The notes: generated from the letters alone by a model not told the origin. Positions 15,944-25,199 are shown, counted from the first letter of the stretch. The stretch: DNA of 44,371 nucleotides from Streptomyces albidochromogenes (GCF_005981925.1 NZ_VBVX01000014.1:1-44371); one strand, 5' to 3'. Program-made: numbers and translations.

Positions 15944-16495
15944 ATGACGATTGAGCCGGAGCAGCAGATCGGAGTGGGGACGCCGGACGCGTTCCAGCGC
16001 CTGTGGACGCCCCACCGGATGGCGTACATCCAGGGGGAGAACAAGCCGACCGGTCCGGGGGCCGAAGACGGCTGCCCGTTCTGCTCGATTCCGGCGAAGT
16101 CCGACGAGGACGGGCTCGTCATCGCGCGCGGCGAGCACGTGTACGCGGTGCTGAACCTCTACCCGTACAACGGCGGCCACCTGATGGTCGTCCCGTACCG
16201 CCACGTCGCCGACTACACGGACCTCGACGACGCCGAGACCGCCGAGCTCGGTACCTTCACCAAGCGCGCGATGACGGCCCTGCGCACGGCCTCCGGCGCC
16301 CAGGGGTTCAACATCGGGATGAACCAGGGCTCGGTCGCCGGGGCGGGCATCGCCGCCCACCTGCACCAGCACGTGGTGCCGCGCTGGGGCGGCGACACCA
16401 ACTTCATGCCGGTCGTCGGGCACACCAAGGTCCTGCCGCAGCTGCTGGGGGACACCCGCACGATGCTCGCCGACGCCTGGCCCGAGGCGCGCTGA
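15944..16495 (+). CDS. HIT-family hydrolase/phosphorylase (Ap4A-type)
   Basis: 183 aa. The histidine triad is H139-L-H141-Q-H143-VV, with a zinc-type Cys pair C44-P-F-C47. Family members act on dinucleoside polyphosphates or nucleotide conjugates. The Mycobacterium homologue in the same place (between thrS and pgsA) has been described as a diadenosine tetraphosphate phosphorylase, which is the likely role here by synteny. ThrRS makes Ap4A as a side product, so the neighbourhood makes sense. Start ATG at 15944 chosen from the -10 box spacing. Confidence 0.88.
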   Translation: MTIEPEQQIGVGTPDAFQRLWTPHRMAYIQGENKPTGPGAEDGCPFCSIPAKSDEDGLVIARGEHVYAVLNLYPYNGGHLMVVPYRHVADYTDLDDAETAELGTFTKRAMTALRTASGAQGFNIGMNQGSVAGAGIAAHLHQHVVPRWGGDTNFMPVVGHTKVLPQLLGDTRTMLADAWPEAR

Positions 16496-16516
16496 GCGGG
16501 CCGCCTACCGGCGGGC

Positions 16517-18184
16517 CTACGCGTCGTAGACGTCGGCCTTCCTGGGCGCCGCGTCCTGGACCAGGCCGCTGAGGACGAGGGACCGGTTGGTGAAGCGGTC
16601 GGTGTCCACGCCGTGATCGTCGAGCACGCGGATCGCCGCCGCGTGCACCACACGCAGTACGGGCGTGGCCGCGCGCATCGCGTCGTCGGCCATGAAGCGG
16701 TGCCGCCAGGGCTTCTCGGCCCAGGCGTGCCGCAGGCCGAAGGGCTCGGGGAGCACGATCTTGCCGCCGAAGTAGTCGAGGACCGGCGGGAACCACGTGA
16801 ACGGGGCGCGCACCGCCAGCCTGACCACCTCGTTGGCGTCGACGAGCGGCAGGTTCTTGTCGACCGTCTCCCAGAACCTGACCGGCTTGCTGACCGTGAC
16901 CGTCTTGGCCGCGGGCTTCGTGGTGAAGAGCGAGTGGACCGGACCCAGCGCGTGGCCGGTGACCTCGATGCGCAGCGTCTCGTGCAGCACGGTGACCGTG
17001 ATCAGCATGGTGATGACCAGCTGGCCGTCCCACAGGGTGAACTGCACGCCCAGGTAGTGGCGGTTCCCGGCGCCGAACTGCTGCTCGTTGCAGATCCGCT
17101 GTATCTCGTGGCCCTTGATCTGGAACGCGTCGACGTCCTGGCCGTCGGGCCTGGCCACCTCGCCCGCGTTCTCACCGATCGGGGCGACGATCCAGTGCCG
17201 TACGGACGGCTTGGGGAAGCCGCCGGTGTGCAGCGGGCCGCGCTCCAGCATGCGCAGCTGGTCGTGGATGGCGCGGATGACGTCCCAGCTGCGGAAGCCG
17301 TGGATCTCCTTGCCGGCCTCGCGGGGAACGAGCTCCTCGGCGAGCTGCCAGCTGCCCCAGCGGGTGCCCATGCCGAGTATCCCCTTGGGGCCCGCGTAGA
17401 AGACCGAATTGCTGTACTGCTCGGCGGTGAGCTTCGCGAGCGACTGGCGCAACTGCTCGGCGGCGGACTCGTTGGGGTCGCGGGGCACGGCTTCGGGGAT
17501 CTTCGCGCCCACGCCGCCGCCACTCAGCAGGCCCTCCCAGCGGGCCCGCATGTCCTTGGCCGTGGACTCGCTGATCCGCTTGGCCAGCACCCAGCCGACG
17601 ACGGGGGCGACGAGCATCGCCCGCAGGTAGATCGCCAGGACTCCGTCGAGGGGCAGCATGACGAGGAGGATCAGGAGGAGGCCGCCCACGGCGACCAGGG
17701 CGGCGGTGCCGAACGCGCCGGCCCGCTTGCCCTGGGCGCCGGCGATCGTGCGGCGCAGCTGGAACACGGCGAGCCAGATGAGCAGGCCGGGCAGGAAGAG
17801 CAGGCCGAAGAGCGCCATGACGGCGGTGAGCCTGGCGTCCCGCTCCTTGCGGATGCGGGTGGCGGCGAGGCAGTGCTCGACGACGGTCTGCGGCTCGGTG
17901 CCGAAGGACTGGATGAGCGCCTTGCGGGCCCCGCCGAGCATGCGCACCTGGACGGCGCGCGAGAAGGCCTCGCCCAGGTTCGGTTCGAGGAGGGAGAGCT
18001 TGCCCTTCTTCACCTCGGACTTGTGCCATTCGCTGTTGGCCTTGAGGATCTCGGTCACCGGGCTGTCGCGGTACGCCGCCGAGGCCAGGGCCTGCGTCGC
18101 GGCCGTCTGGCCCGCGGCGCCCTGGAGCGGGACCTGCGCCCCCGGTGAGAAGTCGAACCCGTCATCCGCCACTGCTGCCCCCAT
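16517..18184 (-). CDS. Unrecognised membrane protein, 555 aa
   Basis: 555 aa. An N-terminal cytoplasmic part (about 1-125) has FDFSPGAQVPLQGAAGQTAATQ and a basic stretch, then come two or more hydrophobic segments around 125-210 (LTAVMALFGLLFLPGLLIWLAVF; ALVAVGGLLLILLVMLPL). After these is a large soluble domain of about 340 residues containing FYAGPKGILGMGTRWGSWQLAEELVP and WDVIRAIHDQLRMLERGP. No enzymatic motif is recognised. AGGAG lies somewhat far upstream of the ATG at 18184. It is downstream of the EF-G-like gene on the same strand but a hairpin lies between. Confidence 0.75.
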   Translation of the reverse strand: MGAAVADDGFDFSPGAQVPLQGAAGQTAATQALASAAYRDSPVTEILKANSEWHKSEVKKGKLSLLEPNLGEAFSRAVQVRMLGGARKALIQSFGTEPQTVVEHCLAATRIRKERDARLTAVMALFGLLFLPGLLIWLAVFQLRRTIAGAQGKRAGAFGTAALVAVGGLLLILLVMLPLDGVLAIYLRAMLVAPVVGWVLAKRISESTAKDMRARWEGLLSGGGVGAKIPEAVPRDPNESAAEQLRQSLAKLTAEQYSNSVFYAGPKGILGMGTRWGSWQLAEELVPREAGKEIHGFRSWDVIRAIHDQLRMLERGPLHTGGFPKPSVRHWIVAPIGENAGEVARPDGQDVDAFQIKGHEIQRICNEQQFGAGNRHYLGVQFTLWDGQLVITMLITVTVLHETLRIEVTGHALGPVHSLFTTKPAAKTVTVSKPVRFWETVDKNLPLVDANEVVRLAVRAPFTWFPPVLDYFGGKIVLPEPFGLRHAWAEKPWRHRFMADDAMRAATPVLRVVHAAAIRVLDDHGVDTDRFTNRSLVLSGLVQDAAPRKADVYDA

Positions 18185-18331
18185 CGCCGCACGCAACCGC
18201 TCCTGCGGCCTTTGCCCAACTGCCCTGCCCCGCACACCTTCCGGAACGGGGCGCCCCGGAGCACACCAGCGTATCCGGCGCGGCCGGGTGCGGCCCCGGG
18301 GATGACCCTGCCCGTCATCGGACAGTGAAAT

Positions 18332-18363
18332 GCCGCCCGTCGCAATCGAATTGGACGGGCGGC
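18332..18363 (-). terminator. Hairpin terminator after the EF-G-like gene
   Basis: A 10-bp stem (18332-18341 with 18354-18363) with a 12-nt loop, 7 nt past the minus-strand stop at 18371 and followed on that strand by a short T-containing tail (ATTTCA). Confidence 0.65.
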
Positions 18364-18370
18364 CTGCCAA

Positions 18371-20578
18371 CTATGATCCGTTTTCGGCCTGTTCGCGGAT
18401 CCTGCCGGACAGCTGCGGCGGCATCGGCTCGTGGCGGGCGTACGAGCGGCTGAACCGCCCGGTGCCGTGCGAGACCGACCGCAGGTCCACGGCGTACCGC
18501 CCGATCTCGATCTCCGGGACCTCCGCGCGCACGAGCGTGCGCCCCTGCCCCGCCTGCTCGGTCCCGACCACGCGCCCCCGCCGTCCCGACAGGTCGCTCA
18601 TCACCGGCCCCACGTACGGGTCCGGCACCAGCACCACCACCTCGGCGACCGGCTCCAGGAGATGGATCCGCGCCTCGGCCGCCGCCTCGCGCAGCGCCAG
18701 CGCGCCCGCCGTCTGGAACGCCGCGTCGGAGGAGTCGACCGAGTGCGACTTCCCGTCGGTCAGCGTGACCCGTACGTCCACCAGCGGGTGGCCGGCGGCG
18801 ACGCCCCGCCCCGCCTGCGCGCGTACCCCCTTCTCCACGGACGGGATGAACTGGCGCGGCACCGCGCCGCCCACGACCTTGTCCACGAACTCGATGCCGC
18901 TCCCCGGCGGCAGCGGCTCCACCTCGATCTCGCAGATCGCGTACTGGCCGTGGCCGCCGGACTGCTTCACGTGGCGCCCGCGCCCGAACGCCTTCGCCCC
19001 GAACGTCTCGCGCAGCGACACCTTGTGCGGTACGACGTCCACCCGCACCCCGTACCGGCTGCGCAGCCGCTCCAGCGCGACGTCGCGGTGGGCCTCGCCC
19101 AGGCACCACAGGACCAGCTGCCGGGTGTCCTGGTTCTGCTCCAGGCGCATCGTCGGGTCCTCGGCGACCAGCCGGGCGAGCCCCTGGGAGAGCTTGTCCT
19201 CGTCCGCCTTGCTGTGCGCCTCGATGGCGAGCGGCAGCAGCGGGTCGGGCATGGTCCACGGTTCCATCAGCAGCGGGTCGTCCTTCGACGACAGGGTGTC
19301 CCCGGTCTCGGCCCGCATGAGCTTGCCGACGGTGGCGATGTCGCCCGCGATGCAGCGGTTCAGGGTGCGCTGCTGCTTGCCGAACGGCGAGGACAGGGCG
19401 CCGATCCGCTCGTCCGCCTCGTGGAGGTCCTGGCCCTCGTGGTCGCGGTCCGTCAGGCCGTGGCCCGACACGTGCACCGTCTCGTCGGGCCGCAGGGTGC
19501 CGGAGAAGACCCGTACCAGGCTGACCCGCCCGACGTACGGGTCGGACGCCGTCCTGACCACCTCGGCGGCCAGTGGCCCGTCGGGGTCGCAGGTGACCGG
19601 CGGGCGTGGCCGGCCGTCCGGTGTGGTGACGGCGGGCGCCTCGTGCTCGGCCGGGGTCGGGAAGCCGCCCGTGATCAGCTCCAGCAGCTCGACCGTGCCG
19701 ATGCCCTCGCGGTTCCCGTCCGTCGGCGGGGCGGCGGCGAGCACCGGATGGAATGTGCCCCGCGCCACGGCCCGCTCCAGGTCGTCGACGAGCGTCTTGT
19801 AGTCGATCTCCTCGCCCGCGAGGTACCGGTCCATGAGGGTCTCGTCCTCGCTCTCGGCGATGATCCCCTCGATCAGCCTGCTGCGGGCCGCCTCGATCCG
19901 CGGCACCTGCTCGCCGTCCGGCGGCGAGTCCTTGCGCTCGCCGGACGAGTAGTCGAAGACCCGCTGCGACAGCAGGCCGACGAGCCCCTCGACGGGGGCG
20001 TGGCCGTCCGCTCCCTGGGGCCCGTACAGCGGCAGGTACAGCGGCAGTACGGCGTCGGGGTCGTCGCCGCCGAAGGTCCGCGCGCAGACCCGGGTCATCT
20101 CGTCGAAGTCGGACCTGGCCGCTTCGAGGTGCGTGAAGACGATCGCCCGCGGCATGCCGACCGCCGCGCACTCGTCCCAGAGCATCCGGGTCGAGCCGTC
20201 CACCCCGTCCGAGGCCGAGACGACGAAGAGGGCGGCGTCCGCCGCCCGCAGTCCGGCCCGCAGCTCCCCGACGAAGTCGGCGTATCCGGGGGTGTCGATG
20301 AGGTTGATCTTCACGCCGCCCCATTCGACGGGGACCAGCGACAGCTGCACCGAGCGCTGCTGGCGGTGCTCGATCTCGTCGTAGTCGGAGACGGTCGCGC
20401 CGTCCTCGACGCGGCCCGCCCTGTTGACCGCTCCCGTCGCCAGCGCGAGAGCCTCGGTCAGGGTCGTCTTGCCCGATCCGCTGTGGCCGACCAGCACGAC
20501 GTTGCGTATCGACGAGGGCCGGTCGGCCGTTGCCGCCCTGCCGGCGGCTCCGGGGTGGGTGTGCGTCTTACCGCCCAT
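18371..20578 (-). CDS. EF-G-like translational GTPase with diverged GTPase motifs
   Basis: 735 aa with the EF-G domain order: GTPase (1-270), beta-barrel domain II, then domains III, IV and V (RETFGAKAFGRGRHVKQSGGHGQYA is the domain IV start). The P-loop GHSGSGKT (31-38) is intact. However the switch I RGIT is RSVQ (75-78), the catalytic-His position in DTPGH is Tyr99 (DTPGY), and the base-recognition NKxD is THLE (149-152). It is therefore not the canonical fusA but an EF-G paralogue of the FusA2 type, whose role is unsettled. GGGAGG precedes the ATG at 20578. It diverges from pgsA. Confidence 0.88.
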   Translation of the reverse strand: MGGKTHTHPGAAGRAATADRPSSIRNVVLVGHSGSGKTTLTEALALATGAVNRAGRVEDGATVSDYDEIEHRQQRSVQLSLVPVEWGGVKINLIDTPGYADFVGELRAGLRAADAALFVVSASDGVDGSTRMLWDECAAVGMPRAIVFTHLEAARSDFDEMTRVCARTFGGDDPDAVLPLYLPLYGPQGADGHAPVEGLVGLLSQRVFDYSSGERKDSPPDGEQVPRIEAARSRLIEGIIAESEDETLMDRYLAGEEIDYKTLVDDLERAVARGTFHPVLAAAPPTDGNREGIGTVELLELITGGFPTPAEHEAPAVTTPDGRPRPPVTCDPDGPLAAEVVRTASDPYVGRVSLVRVFSGTLRPDETVHVSGHGLTDRDHEGQDLHEADERIGALSSPFGKQQRTLNRCIAGDIATVGKLMRAETGDTLSSKDDPLLMEPWTMPDPLLPLAIEAHSKADEDKLSQGLARLVAEDPTMRLEQNQDTRQLVLWCLGEAHRDVALERLRSRYGVRVDVVPHKVSLRETFGAKAFGRGRHVKQSGGHGQYAICEIEVEPLPPGSGIEFVDKVVGGAVPRQFIPSVEKGVRAQAGRGVAAGHPLVDVRVTLTDGKSHSVDSSDAAFQTAGALALREAAAEARIHLLEPVAEVVVLVPDPYVGPVMSDLSGRRGRVVGTEQAGQGRTLVRAEVPEIEIGRYAVDLRSVSHGTGRFSRSYARHEPMPPQLSGRIREQAENGS

Positions 20579-20787
20579 GATCCTTGCCTCCCAGTTCGAG
20601 CACGGTGAGGAGAGGGGGCGCGGACATGTGGGAGCCGCAGTGACGAGGCGACACCAGTGACGCCCGCGGTCATTCGAGCTTTCCACTCCGGCCACGGCGC
20701 GTCCATACGTAGTACGCGACCGGCAGGCGCCAGGAGCCCCTGTGACGGCCCGGCGATGCCCCGGCACGGTCACAGGCGGGTCGTCGC

Positions 20788-20793
20788 TACGAT
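20788..20793 (+). promoter_or_regulatory. -10-like TACGAT for the pgsA-pimA operon
   Basis: TACGAT predicts a start near 20801 and a 46-nt leader ending in GGGAAGG just before the pgsA ATG. No good -35 is seen. The rest of the 268-nt divergent region holds nothing else that I can support. Confidence 0.35.
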
Positions 20794-20846
20794 GGGCCAG
20801 CCGGTGGCCATAGGGGCCGCACGGCGCACCGACCCTCGGGAAGGCC

Positions 20847-21509
20847 ATGCTGAACAAGTACGCGCGTGCATTCTTTACGCGTGTCCTCACACCGTTCGCC
20901 GCGTTCTTGCTCCGCCGAGGGGTGAGCCCCGACGCGGTGACGCTCATCGGTACGGCCGGAGTGATGGCGGGTGCGCTGGTCTTCTTCCCCCGGGGAGAGT
21001 TCTTCTGGGGCACGATCGTCATCACGCTGTTCGTCTTCTCCGACCTCGTCGACGGCAACATGGCGCGGCAGGCGGGGGTGTCGAGCCGCTGGGGCGCCTT
21101 CCTCGACTCGACCCTCGACCGGGTCGCCGACTCGGCCGTCTTCGGCGGAATCGCGCTCTGGTACGCGGGCCGCGGCGACGACAACGTGCTGTGCGCGGTC
21201 GCGATCTTCTGTCTCGCGAGCGGCCAGGTCGTCTCGTACACGAAGGCCCGCGGCGAGTCCATCGGACTGCCGGTGGCGGTCAACGGCCTCGTGGAGCGCG
21301 CCGAGCGGCTCGTCATCACGCTCGTCGCCGCCGGACTGGCCGGACTGCACGGCTTCGGCGTGCCCCGCATCGACGTCCTGCTGCCCTTCGCGCTGTGGAT
21401 TGTGGCCGTGGGCAGCCTCGTCACGCTCGGCCAGCGGGTCGTGACCGTACGCAGGGAGGCGGCCGAGGCGGACGCCGCCGCCGCGCCGGGGAGTGAGGCC
21501 ACCTCGTGA
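20847..21509 (+). CDS. pgsA: CDP-alcohol phosphatidyltransferase (phosphatidylinositol phosphate synthase)
   Basis: 220 aa integral membrane enzyme. It carries the full signature D66-x2-D69-G70-x2-A73-R74-x8-G83-x3-D87-x3-D91, which binds CDP-diacylglycerol and metals. About six hydrophobic helices follow the amphipathic N-terminus. Its operon with a PIM acyltransferase and PimA points to synthesis of phosphatidylinositol (phosphate) from inositol phosphate, as shown for the mycobacterial orthologue, rather than phosphatidylglycerol phosphate. Its stop overlaps the next GTG by four bases (GTGA). Confidence 0.92.
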   Translation: MLNKYARAFFTRVLTPFAAFLLRRGVSPDAVTLIGTAGVMAGALVFFPRGEFFWGTIVITLFVFSDLVDGNMARQAGVSSRWGAFLDSTLDRVADSAVFGGIALWYAGRGDDNVLCAVAIFCLASGQVVSYTKARGESIGLPVAVNGLVERAERLVITLVAAGLAGLHGFGVPRIDVLLPFALWIVAVGSLVTLGQRVVTVRREAAEADAAAAPGSEATS

Positions 21510-22417
21510 GCGGCGCCAGGGAACGGCTGACGGACGGCCTGTACGGCCTCGGGTGGGCCACCGTCAAGAAGCTGCCCGAGCCGGTGTCCGTCGCCCTGGG
21601 ACGCCGGATCGCGGACACCGTCTGGAAGCGGCGCGGGAGCAGTGTGCTGCGCCTGGAGTCCAACCTCGCCCGGGTCGTCCCCGACGCCGGCCCCGAGCGC
21701 CTGGCCGAGCTGTCCCGGGCCGGCATGCGCTCGTACATGCGCTACTGGATGGAGTCCTTCCGGCTGCCCGCGTGGAGCAAGGAGCGCGTCGGCGACGGTG
21801 TGGAGGTCCAGGAGGTGCACCGTCTGACGGAGGCCCTGGACGCCGGGCGGGGCGTCGTGCTCGCGCTGCCGCACCTGGCCAACTGGGACCTCGCGGGCGC
21901 CTGGGTCACCACCGCGCTCGGAGTCCCGTTCACGACCGTCGCCGAGCGGCTCAAGCCCGAGACGCTGTACGACCGGTTCGTCGCGTACCGCGAGAGCCTC
22001 GGGATGGAGGTCCTGCCGCACGAGGGCGGCAGCGCCTTCGGGACCCTGGCGCGGCGGCTGCGCGCCGGCGGCCTGGTCTGCCTGGTCGCCGACCGCGACC
22101 TGTCGGCGTCGGGCACCGAGGTGAAGTTCTTCGGCGACACGGCGCGGATGCCCGGCGGGCCCGCGCTGCTCGCCCAGCAGACCGGGGCGGTGCTGCTGCC
22201 CGCGACCCTCTGGTACGACGACTCACCGGTCATGCGGGCACGGGTCCACCCGCCCGTCGACGTACCGGAGACCGGCACGCGGGCCGAGAAGACGTCCGTC
22301 ATGACGCAGGCGCTCGCGGACGCCTTCGCCACCGGCATCGCCGAGCACCCCGAGGACTGGCACATGCTGCAACGGCTGTGGCTCGACGACCTCGAGCCGC
22401 GTCAGGAGACTTCGTGA
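21506..22417 (+). CDS. Phosphatidylinositol mannoside acyltransferase (PatA/HtrB-like)
   Basis: 303 aa of the LpxL/HtrB acyltransferase fold. The catalytic H-x4-D motif is His123-LANW-Asp128 in LPHLANWD, and ADRDLSASGTEVKFFG is typical of the substrate pocket. The mycobacterial orthologue between pgsA and pimA transfers palmitate to the mannose of PIM1/PIM2. There is no clear membrane helix; association with the inner leaflet is likely. It overlaps both neighbours by four bases, so it is translationally coupled. Confidence 0.9.
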   Translation: MSGARERLTDGLYGLGWATVKKLPEPVSVALGRRIADTVWKRRGSSVLRLESNLARVVPDAGPERLAELSRAGMRSYMRYWMESFRLPAWSKERVGDGVEVQEVHRLTEALDAGRGVVLALPHLANWDLAGAWVTTALGVPFTTVAERLKPETLYDRFVAYRESLGMEVLPHEGGSAFGTLARRLRAGGLVCLVADRDLSASGTEVKFFGDTARMPGGPALLAQQTGAVLLPATLWYDDSPVMRARVHPPVDVPETGTRAEKTSVMTQALADAFATGIAEHPEDWHMLQRLWLDDLEPRQETS

Positions 22418-23574
22418 AGATCGGCATTGTCTGTCCGTACTCGTGGGACGTTCCGGGCGGCGTCCAGTTCCACATCCGGGACCTGGCCGAGCACCTCATC
22501 GGGCTCGGGCACGAGGTCTCCGTCCTGGCGCCGGCCGACGACGAGACGCCGCTGCCGCCGTACGTCGTCTCGGCCGGCCGGGCCGTCCCGGTGCCGTACA
22601 ACGGCTCGGTCGCCCGCCTGAACTTCGGGTTCCTCTCCGCCGCGCGGGTACGGCGCTGGCTGCACGACGGCACCTTCGACGTCATCCACATCCACGAGCC
22701 GACCTCGCCGTCGCTCGGGCTGCTCGCCTGCTGGGCCGCGCAGGGGCCGATCGTCGCCACCTTCCACACCTCCAACCCGAAGTCGCGGGCGATGATCGCG
22801 GCGTACCCGATCCTCCAGCCGGCGCTGGAGAAGATCAGCGCGCGCATCGCGGTCAGCGAGTACGCGCGCCGCACGCTGGTCGAGCACCTGGGCGGGGACG
22901 CGGTCGTCATCCCCAACGGGGTCGACGTCGACTTCTTCGCGAAAGCGGAGCCGAAGGCGCAGTGGCAGGGGCGGACGATCGGCTTCATCGGCCGCATCGA
23001 CGAGCCCCGCAAGGGCCTGCCCGTCCTGATGCGCGCGCTGCCGAAGATCCTGGCCGAGTGCCCCGACGCGCGGCTGCTGGTGGCGGGGCGCGGGGACGAG
23101 GAGGAGGCGGTCGCCTCGCTGCCGAAGGAGATGCGCGGGCGCGTCGAGTTCCTCGGCATGGTCAGCGACGAGGACAAGGCGCGGCTGCTGCGCAGTGTCG
23201 ACCTGTACGTCGCGCCGAACACCGGCGGCGAGAGCTTCGGCATCATCCTCGTGGAGGCGATGTCGGCGGGCGCCGCCGTCCTGGCGAGCGACCTCGACGC
23301 GTTCGCGCAGGTGCTCGACCAGGGGTCCGCGGGCGAGCTCTTCGCCAACGAGGAAGCCGACGCGCTGGCCTCGGCCGCGGTGCGGCTGCTCGGCGATCCG
23401 GAGCGGCTGGCCGAGCTGCGGCTGAAGGGCTCGGCGCACGTACGGCGCTTCGACTGGTCGACGGTGGCGGCCGACATCCTGTCGGTGTACGAGACGGTGA
23501 CGGACGGCGCCGCGTCGGTGGACACCGACGAACGTTCGGGGCTGCGGGCGCGGTTCGGGCTGGCCCGGGACTGA
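22414..23574 (+). CDS. pimA: Phosphatidylinositol alpha-mannosyltransferase PimA
   Basis: 386 aa GT4 glycosyltransferase with two Rossmann domains. The start MKIGIVCPYSWDVPGGVQFHI, the mid motif HIHEPTSPSLGLLACW and the C-terminal GGESFGIILVEAMSAGAAVLASD (E-x7-E nucleotide-sugar motif) are those of PimA, which moves the first mannose from GDP-mannose to phosphatidylinositol on the cytoplasmic face. It is the third gene of the pgsA operon, starting with GTG inside the preceding stop. The last ~20 residues (TDERSGLRARFG) are a variable tail. Confidence 0.93.
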   Translation: MKIGIVCPYSWDVPGGVQFHIRDLAEHLIGLGHEVSVLAPADDETPLPPYVVSAGRAVPVPYNGSVARLNFGFLSAARVRRWLHDGTFDVIHIHEPTSPSLGLLACWAAQGPIVATFHTSNPKSRAMIAAYPILQPALEKISARIAVSEYARRTLVEHLGGDAVVIPNGVDVDFFAKAEPKAQWQGRTIGFIGRIDEPRKGLPVLMRALPKILAECPDARLLVAGRGDEEEAVASLPKEMRGRVEFLGMVSDEDKARLLRSVDLYVAPNTGGESFGIILVEAMSAGAAVLASDLDAFAQVLDQGSAGELFANEEADALASAAVRLLGDPERLAELRLKGSAHVRRFDWSTVAADILSVYETVTDGAASVDTDERSGLRARFGLARD

Positions 23575-23620
23575 TCCGGGCCGGGCGCCGGTGGCCGGCC
23601 GGGGCTCCGCCGGGCCCGGG

Positions 23621-23626
23621 TAACGT
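23621..23626 (+). promoter_or_regulatory. -10 box TAACGT, leaderless LemA-like gene
   Basis: TAACGT ends 8 nt before the GTG at 23635, with no ribosome binding site. Confidence 0.45.
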
Positions 23627-23634
23627 AGCCGCCC

Positions 23635-24180
23635 GTGACCGCAACCCTCATCTGGATCGTCGTAGCCCTCTTCGCGATCGGGCTGTACCTCAGCTGGACC
23701 GCGGGCCGGCTGGACCGCCTGCACGCCCGTATCGACGCCTCCCGCGCCGCGCTCGACGCCCAGCTGCTGCGCCGCGCCTCGGTCACCCAGGAGCTGGCGA
23801 CCTCCGGGGTGCTCGATCCCGCCGCGTCGATCCTCCTCTACCAGGCGGCGCACGCCGCCCGGCAGGCCGAGGAGGACCACCGGGAGGTGGCGGAGAGCGA
23901 GCTCAGCCAGGCCCTGCGGGCGGTGTTCGGGGAGACGGCGCAGGTCGAGGCGGTCAAGGAGGCCCCCGGCGGTGAGGACGCGGCCGGGGAGCTGGCGGCG
24001 GCCGTGCGCCGGGTGCCGATGGCCCGGCGCTTCCACAACGACTCCGTACGCGCCGCACGGGCGCTGCGCCGCCACCGCAAGGTGCGCTGGTTCCGGCTGG
24101 CGGGCCACGCGCCGTTCCCGCTGGCCTTCGAAATGGACGACGAGCCCCCGGTGGCGCTGGCCGACCGTCCCGGCAGCTGA
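23635..24180 (+). CDS. LemA-like single-span membrane protein
   Basis: 181 aa. One N-terminal membrane helix (about 4-22) is followed by long charged helices, RLDRLHARIDASRAALDAQLLRRASVTQELATSG, which resemble the LemA family helical pattern, and a C-terminal part ending in FRLAGHAPFPLAFEMDDEP. The family has no firm function. The protein should sit in the membrane with the helical domain on one side, orientation unknown. The distance to LemA is large, so the assignment is by pattern only. Confidence 0.65.
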   Translation: MTATLIWIVVALFAIGLYLSWTAGRLDRLHARIDASRAALDAQLLRRASVTQELATSGVLDPAASILLYQAAHAARQAEEDHREVAESELSQALRAVFGETAQVEAVKEAPGGEDAAGELAAAVRRVPMARRFHNDSVRAARALRRHRKVRWFRLAGHAPFPLAFEMDDEPPVALADRPGS

Positions 24181-24282
24181 CAAAACGATCCACCGGCTGC
24201 GCATTGGCCCTTGCGGTGGACTGGTCGGGCGATGTTCTCTCAGAGACAGCAAGAACCTTCTTTCTCCGAGTGAGGTCCATCC

Positions 24283-25191
24283 GTGTCCAGCACCAGCAAC
24301 TTCCAGGCCCCCGAGACCGGCACCGCACGCGTGAAGCGCGGCATGGCGGAGCAGCTCAAGGGCGGCGTGATCATGGACGTCGTCAACGCCGAGCAGGCGA
24401 AGATCGCCGAGGACGCGGGCGCCGTGGCCGTCATGGCGCTGGAGCGCGTGCCCGCCGACATCCGCAAGGACGGCGGCGTGGCCCGGATGTCCGACCCCAA
24501 CATGATCGAAGAGATCATCGAGGCCGTCTCGATCCCGGTCATGGCCAAGTCCCGCATCGGCCACTTCGTCGAGGCCCAGGTCCTCCAGTCCCTCGGCGTC
24601 GACTACATCGACGAGTCCGAGGTGCTGACCCCGGCCGACGAGGTCAACCACTCCGACAAGTGGGCCTTCACCACCCCCTTCGTCTGTGGCGCCACCAACC
24701 TGGGCGAGGCCCTGCGCCGTATCGCCGAGGGCGCGGCCATGATCCGCTCGAAGGGTGAGGCCGGCACCGGCAACGTCGTCGAGGCCGTCCGCCACCTGCG
24801 CCAGATCAAGAACGAGATCGCCAAGCTGCGCGGCTTCGACAACAACGAGCTGTACGCCGCCGCCAAGGAGCTCCGCGCCCCGTACGAGATCGTCAAGGAG
24901 GTCGCCGAGCTCGGCAAGCTCCCGGTGGTGCTGTTCTCCGCCGGTGGCGTCGCCACCCCCGCCGACGCCGCGCTGATGCGCCAGCTCGGCGCCGAGGGCG
25001 TCTTCGTCGGCTCCGGCATCTTCAAGTCCGGCGACCCGGCCGCCCGCGCCGCCGCGATCGTGAAGGCCACCACCTTCTACGACGACCCGAAGATCATCGC
25101 GGACGCGTCCCGCAACCTCGGCGAGGCCATGGTCGGCATCAACTGCGACACCCTCCCCGAGACCGAGCGCTACGCCAACCGCGGCTGGTAG
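24283..25191 (+). CDS. pdxS: Pyridoxal 5'-phosphate synthase, lyase subunit PdxS
   Basis: 302 aa (beta/alpha)8 barrel that joins ribose 5-phosphate, glyceraldehyde 3-phosphate and ammonia to make PLP. Asp32, the Schiff-base lysine Lys89 (MAKSRIGHF) and Lys157 ([10 protein letters not shown]) are all present, as is the phosphate loop [10 protein letters not shown]. Length and sequence are fully canonical. GTG start after TGAGGT. The glutaminase gene pdxT starts 8 nt after its stop, giving the usual two-gene unit. Confidence 0.97.
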   Translation: MSSTSNFQAPETGTARVKRGMAEQLKGGVIMDVVNAEQAKIAEDAGAVAVMALERVPADIRKDGGVARMSDPNMIEEIIEAVSIPVMAKSRIGHFVEAQVLQSLGVDYIDESEVLTPADEVNHSDKWAFTTPFVCGATNLGEALRRIAEGAAMIRSKGEAGTGNVVEAVRHLRQIKNEIAKLRGFDNNELYAAAKELRAPYEIVKEVAELGKLPVVLFSAGGVATPADAALMRQLGAEGVFVGSGIFKSGDPAARAAAIVKATTFYDDPKIIADASRNLGEAMVGINCDTLPETERYANRGW

Positions 25192-25199
25192 TGCCGGAC

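Noticed and set aside
20579-22021. Long upstream extension of the EF-G-like frame on the minus strand
   Set aside because: It runs antisense to pgsA and the acyltransferase gene; the ATG at 20578 has a clear ribosome site and the EF-G homology begins just after it.
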